A stretch of DNA of 64,000 nt, taken from the NCBI GenBank assembly GCA_031384605.1, contig JANNAT010000149.1, forward strand, positions 1 through 64,000. The letters are read 5' to 3'. Position 1 is the stretch's first letter. The number at the start of each line of letters is the position of its first letter. This DNA comes from JANNAT01 sp031384605. Lineage in GTDB: Bacteria; Pseudomonadota; Alphaproteobacteria; Rhodobacterales; Rhodobacteraceae. Positions 59,958 through 64,000 of the stretch are shown here, one piece after another. Below the pieces are notes generated by a model. The model saw only the letters and a list, made by a program, of their open reading frames with translations. It did no database searches and was not told the DNA's origin. A program made the translations under genes and the position numbers.

Positions 59958-61055
59958 TTAAGCCGCGCGCAGGGTGATTGCGCCAAGATCAACCCCCGAG
60001 GCGTTGGTGAAATTGGCCAGCGTCACCCCATCAAGCAAAAGGCGTATCGCCCCGCTGTCGTGATCCGTGACAAGGCTGATCTGTGGGTCGGGATGTTGGG
60101 CCGCATCGTAAAGCACGACCAAAGCATCTTCGGCGGGGTTGAAATCGGTGATCTGCATCGGCGGGTCATCAGGGCCGATGTCCAGCAGGCCAAACACATC
60201 TGCACCGCCGCCGCCATTGCCATAATCGCCCTCGCCCAACATCAACAGATCATCCCCGCCACCGCCGTTCAGGAAATCGGTTTCGGCATCAGCCTCATCA
60301 GGCCACTGGCCCCATAAAGTATCACTGCCTTCGCCACCATCCAGCACATCAGAACCGTTGCCGCCTGCCAAAAGATCGCGGCCATAACCGCCATCCAAGG
60401 CGTCATCCCCGCTGCCGCCTATCAGACTGTCAAACCCATTGCCGCCAAGCAGACTGTCGCTCCCGTCCCCGCCAATCAGGGCGTCATCGCCTTCGTGGCC
60501 ATAAAGCGCGTCGGCGCCGTCGCCTCCATTCAGCGCGTCGTTGCCCGCTTCGGCGTGCAATACATCTGCACCTGCGCCACCCAGCAAAGTATCTGCGCCC
60601 GCACCGCCATAAAGATAGTCCTCGCCTTCGCCACCGTCCAACAGATCATCACCGCCACGACCTCCCAGAAAATCATCCCCTGCCACGCCGGAAATGCTGT
60701 CATTGCCGCCATTTCCGTTCAGATTATTGGCCCCCGCGCTGCCCCACAGCGTCATATCCGTATCGGGGGCATCTGGCAGATCATCGGACATTGGCATGCC
60801 GTCGTCGGCTGTATCAGACGCCTCGGCAGTGGCGGCATCGGAAGAAACCGCGCCGCCTTCAACCGGGCCGAACATTGAAAAGATGCTTTGCGTTTCAACG
60901 GGTTCATCGTCAGGTGACGCCTCATCTGGCAAATCGTCTGTTTCATCTGTGTCGGTGCCGATACGCATTATACTGTCGGCAACGACGCCGGCAAACAACG
61001 CCCCTAATAAACCCAACAGTCCAAGCACAGCTACCCCCCCAAACAAGCGCCACAC
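59958..61055 (-). CDS. RTX-repeat calcium-binding protein with membrane anchor
   Basis: A 365-residue acidic protein. An N-terminal hydrophobic segment (LFGGVAVLGLLGLLGALFAGVVA) is followed by an Asp/Glu-rich linker and about 15 consecutive RTX nonapeptides of the form GGxGxDxLx (residues ~110-250), which bind Ca2+ as a beta roll. The C-terminal ~80 residues (ADVFGLLDIGPDDPP, ITDFNPAEDALVVLYD) are typical of hemolysin-type calcium-binding proteins. The start appears to be GTG 61055 with a weak ribosome binding site. No type I secretion genes are nearby. Confidence 0.88.
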   Translation of the reverse strand: MWRLFGGVAVLGLLGLLGALFAGVVADSIMRIGTDTDETDDLPDEASPDDEPVETQSIFSMFGPVEGGAVSSDAATAEASDTADDGMPMSDDLPDAPDTDMTLWGSAGANNLNGNGGNDSISGVAGDDFLGGRGGDDLLDGGEGEDYLYGGAGADTLLGGAGADVLHAEAGNDALNGGDGADALYGHEGDDALIGGDGSDSLLGGNGFDSLIGGSGDDALDGGYGRDLLAGGNGSDVLDGGEGSDTLWGQWPDEADAETDFLNGGGGDDLLMLGEGDYGNGGGGADVFGLLDIGPDDPPMQITDFNPAEDALVVLYDAAQHPDPQISLVTDHDSGAIRLLLDGVTLANFTNASGVDLGAITLRAA

Positions 61056-61343
61056 TTAATGCCGCGCCGTTAACCATGTTTCCCTGCAAGCCATTGGAAT
61101 AGATGCAGATTTCAGTATTTATGATAGCATAGAATTTCCGTTTCCTCTAGCAGCGGCTTTGGCTTTTTGGTTTGGTGGTAAACGGATCATTGCTGCGCGC
61201 GCCAACCCGCAGCGCCCGCATTTGCGCTTTTCTTTTGCGCCAATCTCTCCTATACGCGCGCATCCGCTGGTCTTAGGCGGTGCCAACGGCCTTGCTGGAC
61301 GACATCCCGGCCCGTGCCATCACCCTCTTAACAGGAGATTTCG

Positions 61344-61613
61344 ATGTCGATTACTGTCGAAGAAAAAGCCCGCCTTATCAAAGAATACGCCACCAAAGAG
61401 AACGACACTGGTTCGCCAGAAGTTCAGGTTGCGATTCTGTCCTCGCGGATTGCCACGCTGACCGAACATTTCAAAGGCCACAAAAAGGATAACCATTCCC
61501 GCCGTGGTTTGTTGATGATGGTCGCCCTGCGCCGGAAGCTGCTGGACTATCTGAAGGGCAAAGACGAAGCCCGTTACGCGTCGCTGATCGCCCGCCTCGG
61601 CCTGCGCCGCTAG
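61344..61613 (+). CDS. rpsO: 30S ribosomal protein S15
   Basis: An 89-residue ribosomal protein with the S15 consensus: ITVEEKARLIKEYATKENDTGSPEVQVAILSSRIATLTEHFKGHKKDNHSRRGLLMMVALRRKLLDYLK. It binds 16S rRNA helices 20-22. AACAGGAGAT precedes the ATG. In most bacteria pnp follows directly; here other genes intervene. Confidence 0.97.
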   Translation: MSITVEEKARLIKEYATKENDTGSPEVQVAILSSRIATLTEHFKGHKKDNHSRRGLLMMVALRRKLLDYLKGKDEARYASLIARLGLRR

Positions 61614-61635
61614 GCGGTTTGCCGATTTGCGTTTG

Positions 61636-61662
61636 CGCCCGTGGCGAAAGCTGCGGGCGTTT
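61636..61662 (+). terminator. Candidate terminator after rpsO
   Basis: CGCCCG (61636-61641) and CGGGCG (61654-61659) form a stem, extended inward by TGGC/GCTG with G-U pairs and closed by a GAAA tetraloop, followed by TTT. The T-run is short, so termination may be partial. It overlaps the end of the DUF1127 gene on the other strand. Confidence 0.55.
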
Positions 61663-61922
61663 CACCACTTGGCCGCTTCGCCTGCCGCCGCCTTGGCCAA
61701 GGCATCACTGGCACTATTTTCCAGCGGCAGCGACAGTGCAGCTTCAAGGTCGCATAGTGTCAGACCGATGTCGCGCAACTGGGCCACCGACATGCAGCCA
61801 TAGATGCGGCGGATCTGGCGGCGGCGCAGCGCCTCGCCAAAAAAGTCGAGCGCCCGAATGAACGAGAGCGACGCGTCGACCAGAACGGGGGCAGTGCGAT
61901 TGGCAGAACGTGTGTGGTCCAT
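61662..61922 (-). CDS. DUF1127-like small protein
   Basis: An 86-residue protein with a C-terminal DUF1127-type segment (FFGEALRRRQIRRIYGCMSVAQLRDIGLTLCDLEAAL): basic helix, then L-x-D-I-G-L-T. DUF1127 proteins in alphaproteobacteria often bind RNA-related partners or act in stress and phosphate metabolism. It is divergent from the HxlR regulator and may be its target. ATG 61922 has AGGAGCAAACATC upstream. Confidence 0.78.
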   Translation of the reverse strand: MDHTRSANRTAPVLVDASLSFIRALDFFGEALRRRQIRRIYGCMSVAQLRDIGLTLCDLEAALSLPLENSASDALAKAAAGEAAKW

Positions 61923-62074
61923 GATGTTTGCTCCTGGGAATGTGGTTTCTGCCCCGCCATCCTGCCGTCTGCCCCCCGATCCGGCCAGTTCTGGAACCGA
62001 AGGGGATCGCTACGATTTTCGAACTAGGTGCAGCGCCCCCAATCCTTTACACTTGCCTCCGGGAGGGTCCCGTT

Positions 62075-62785
62075 ATGCCAAACAAGCCCTATGGAAGCAT
62101 CTGCGCCTTGTCCAAAGCTTGCGACGTGATCGAGCCGCGCTGGACCCTGCTGATCCTCAACCAGATGTGGTCGGGCTATAGCCGATTCAGCGATCTGCGC
62201 CGCGCCGTAGGCAACATCTCGCCCGGCGTCCTGTCCAAGCGCCTGACCGAGATGGAGCGCATGGGTCTGATCGAACGGGTCGAAGACCGCGCTCGGGGGA
62301 CGGTGGACTATGTCCGCACCCAAAAGGCGCTTGATCTGGAACCCGCGATGGATGCGCTGTCCATCTGGGCCCAACGCAACATCGAGGCCGAGGTGGCGCT
62401 GGCGGACACCAACCTGTCACTGTTGATGGGATATCTGGGCAAGAACCTCGTGACGGACTGCCTTCCCCAACGCCGCGTCGTGATCCGCTTTCATTTTTCC
62501 GACGAACCTGGACCCTACAAGACATGGTTCTTTCTGGCCGAGCCCGGCGTGCCCTGTGATGTCTGCGTCAGCATGCCCGATCTCGACATCGACCTTTTCA
62601 TGGAAACGACGAAGGTTTCGCTGCATGCCGCCTGTTCAGGGCGCTCGACAATACCCCGCGAAATCGAGGCCGGGCGCATGTTCGTCACCGGCGACGCCTT
62701 GCTGATGCGCAGCATAACGCAATGGCTGCCCCGGTCCTATTATGCAGAGGTCGAGGGCACCCGCATGCTGCCCGCCGCCGAATAG
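62075..62785 (+). CDS. HxlR-family transcriptional regulator
   Basis: A 236-residue regulator. The winged-helix HxlR domain covers residues ~8-100: ALSKACDVIEPRWTLLILNQMWSGYSRFSDLRRAVGNISPGVLSKRLTEMERMGLIERV. A C-terminal sterol-carrier-like effector domain (RRVVIRFHFSDEPGPYKTWFFLAEPG, CVSMPDLDIDLFMETTKVSLHAACSG) follows, as in the longer members of this group. Codons end in C more often than in neighbouring genes. ATG 62075 follows GGGAGGG. It separates rpsO from pnp. Confidence 0.9.
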   Translation: MPNKPYGSICALSKACDVIEPRWTLLILNQMWSGYSRFSDLRRAVGNISPGVLSKRLTEMERMGLIERVEDRARGTVDYVRTQKALDLEPAMDALSIWAQRNIEAEVALADTNLSLLMGYLGKNLVTDCLPQRRVVIRFHFSDEPGPYKTWFFLAEPGVPCDVCVSMPDLDIDLFMETTKVSLHAACSGRSTIPREIEAGRMFVTGDALLMRSITQWLPRSYYAEVEGTRMLPAAE

Positions 62786-62843
62786 GGCCAAAGACCATCC
62801 CCCTTCCCATCCCCCCACTATTCCTGTAAACGCGCAATCTGCG

Positions 62844-62868
62844 ATGTGGGGCCTGCCCCCGGCCACAT
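62844..62868 (+). promoter_or_regulatory. Candidate stem-loop in the pnp leader
   Basis: ATGT...GGCC and GGCC...ACAT can pair with a 2-base bulge about 93 bases before the pnp ATG. pnp mRNAs are often controlled by RNase III cleavage of a leader hairpin followed by PNPase decay, so this is a candidate site. The pairing is short. Confidence 0.35.
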
Positions 62869-62960
62869 GCAAAGGATAGGGGGCGGCGGCAATGGGGCCG
62901 CTATGCAAACGGAAGACACGGGCAAGGGGCCTGTGGGTGCTTCCATATAGGGAACGATCA

Positions 62961-64000
62961 ATGTTCAACGTAACTAAAAAATCAATCCAGTGGGGCGAAG
63001 AAACGCTGACGCTGGAATCGGGCAAGATTGCCCGTCAGGCCGACGGTTCGGTGATTGCCACTTTGGGCGACACTTCCGTGATGGCCAATGTCACCTATGC
63101 ACGTGCGGCCAAACCGGGGCAGGATTTCTTTCCGCTGACCGTGCATTATCAGGAAAAATACTATGCGGCTGGCAAGATTCCCGGCGGCTTTTTCAAACGC
63201 GAAGCGCGGCCTTCGGAGAAAGAAACGCTGACCTCGCGGTTGATCGACCGTCCGTGCCGCCCGCTGTTCGTTGAGGGTTTCAAGAACGAAGTTCTGGTGA
63301 TGGCAACCGTGCTGTCGCACGATCTTACCAATGATCCTGATATCGTCGCGATGATCGCGGTGTCCGCAGCGCTGACGATTTCCGGTGTGCCGTTCATGGG
63401 CCCAATCGGGGCCGCGCGCGTTGGTTTCACGGGTGGGAATTACGTGCTGAACCCGTCGGTTGACGACATGCACCAGCTGCGCAACAATCCTGATCAGCGG
63501 CTTGATCTGGTTATCGCTGGCACCAAAGACGCCGTGATGATGGTAGAGTCTGAGGCGTATGAGCTGACCGAAGACGAAATGCTGGGTGCAGTGAAATTCG
63601 GCCATGCAGCGATGCAGCCGGTGATTGATCTGATCATCGACTTTGCTGAGGATTGCGCGAAAGAGCCGTTTAACTTCTCGGCCCCAGATTATTCGGCGCT
63701 TTATGCCTCGGTCAAAACCGCTGGCGAAGTGCAGATGCGCGCGGCGTTTGCCATTCGTGACAAGCAAGAGCGGACTGCGGCAATCTCGAACGCCGTGTCG
63801 GTAATCAAAGGTGCGATGAGTGCCGATGATCTGGCCGATATTAACCTTGGTTCGGCGATCAAAAAGCTGGAATCGTCGATTCTGCGCGGTGATATCATCA
63901 ACGGTGGCGCGCGCATTGACGGGCGTGACAACAAAACCGTACGCCCGATTGTCTGCGAAACCGGTCTTTTGCCGCGCACTCATGGCTCGGCCTTGTTCAC
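62961..64000 (+). CDS. pnp: Polyribonucleotide nucleotidyltransferase, N-terminal part
   Basis: The first 346 residues of PNPase; the frame is open at the right edge. It begins FNVTKKSIQWGEETLTLESGKIARQADGSVIATLGDTSVMANV, with DFFPLTVHYQEKYYAAGKIPGGFFKREARPSEKETLTSRLIDRPCRPLF as the first RNase PH-like domain, an alpha-helical linker, and the start of the second (RIDGRDNKTVRPI, LPRTHGSALF). It degrades RNA phosphorolytically within the degradosome. The start has GGAACGATCA upstream. Confidence 0.97.
   Translation, partial: MFNVTKKSIQWGEETLTLESGKIARQADGSVIATLGDTSVMANVTYARAAKPGQDFFPLTVHYQEKYYAAGKIPGGFFKREARPSEKETLTSRLIDRPCRPLFVEGFKNEVLVMATVLSHDLTNDPDIVAMIAVSAALTISGVPFMGPIGAARVGFTGGNYVLNPSVDDMHQLRNNPDQRLDLVIAGTKDAVMMVESEAYELTEDEMLGAVKFGHAAMQPVIDLIIDFAEDCAKEPFNFSAPDYSALYASVKTAGEVQMRAAFAIRDKQERTAAISNAVSVIKGAMSADDLADINLGSAIKKLESSILRGDIINGGARIDGRDNKTVRPIVCETGLLPRTHGSALF

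Noticed and set aside
60200..60800. Periodic repeats that look like a tandem array
   Set aside because: The ~27-base periodicity encodes the RTX nonapeptides of the protein at 59958-61055; it is coding, with no constant spacers, and not a CRISPR array or satellite.
1..64000. tRNA, rRNA, CRISPR, prophage or secondary-metabolite cluster
   Set aside because: No cloverleaf-like sequence, rRNA segment, regular direct repeats, phage structural genes or large synthase genes were found on reading.

Overview
The window is G+C-rich, densely coded chromosomal DNA from an alphaproteobacterium, most likely of the Rhodobacterales (roseobacter/Rhodobacter group). This rests on several lineage-typical genes: a DUF3576 lipoprotein, a BamF-type DUF3035 lipoprotein next to lspA, a TIGR03862-type flavoprotein, an RpoE-ChrR pair facing a flavin oxidase/DUF1365/DUF3833 operon, a CenR-like response regulator, and a ydcSTUV-patD operon. 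I saw no rRNA or tRNA gene, prophage, IS element or CRISPR array, so the placement is by gene content only.

Layout. 0-5.9 kb: a partial secreted protein, an SDR, an MscS channel overlapping a flavoprotein, a small membrane protein, a hicAB toxin-antitoxin pair, and an AT-rich orphan gene beside a dispersed palindromic repeat. 5.9-11.3 kb: a complete putrescine-type ABC importer with aminobutyraldehyde dehydrogenase (minus strand). 11.5-14.4 kb: a MerR/aldo-keto reductase operon, a LysR regulator and a GAF-domain protein. 14.5-20.3 kb: a minus-strand housekeeping run (DUF3576 lipoprotein, leuS, lptE, holA, GST, small unknown). 20.5-26.6 kb: a porin with a structured leader, YggS, an amylosucrase-like enzyme, an L,D-transpeptidase fold protein, ribA and a CenR-like regulator. 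26.7-27.0 kb: two tandem small-RNA-like units with the same hairpin / CUCCC tract / terminator plan. 27-31.6 kb: a small secreted protein, exonuclease III, and an uncharacterised four-gene operon (Tat-exported FAD oxidase plus three membrane or unknown proteins).

31.6-35 kb holds a glycosyltransferase overlapping a large SGNH plus glycosidase-like fusion. 35-37.3 kb holds two saccharopine dehydrogenases. 37.4-48.1 kb is a long plus-strand run: heparinase-like protein, purH, lspA, bamF-like, two M16 peptidases, mutL, rmuC and hutD, ending in a perfect 24-bp inverted repeat. 48.2-54.3 kb is an RpoE-ChrR singlet-oxygen-type stress locus; I find a matching TGATC(C/T)-N18-TAACT(C/G) promoter in front of both rpoE and the divergent five-gene operon, so one sigma factor probably drives both. 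54.3-59.9 kb contains rsmB, an SDHAF4-like protein, dapB, rbfA, a NAGPA-domain protein, truB and a DUF1643 protein. 60-61 kb encodes a membrane-anchored RTX-repeat protein. 61.3-64 kb contains rpsO and pnp, normally adjacent, here separated by a DUF1127 gene and a divergent HxlR regulator.

The points most worth a second look are the tandem sRNA-like pair, the four-gene FAD-oxidase operon, the SGNH-glycosidase/glycosyltransferase pair, the double RpoE promoter, and the interrupted rpsO-pnp locus.
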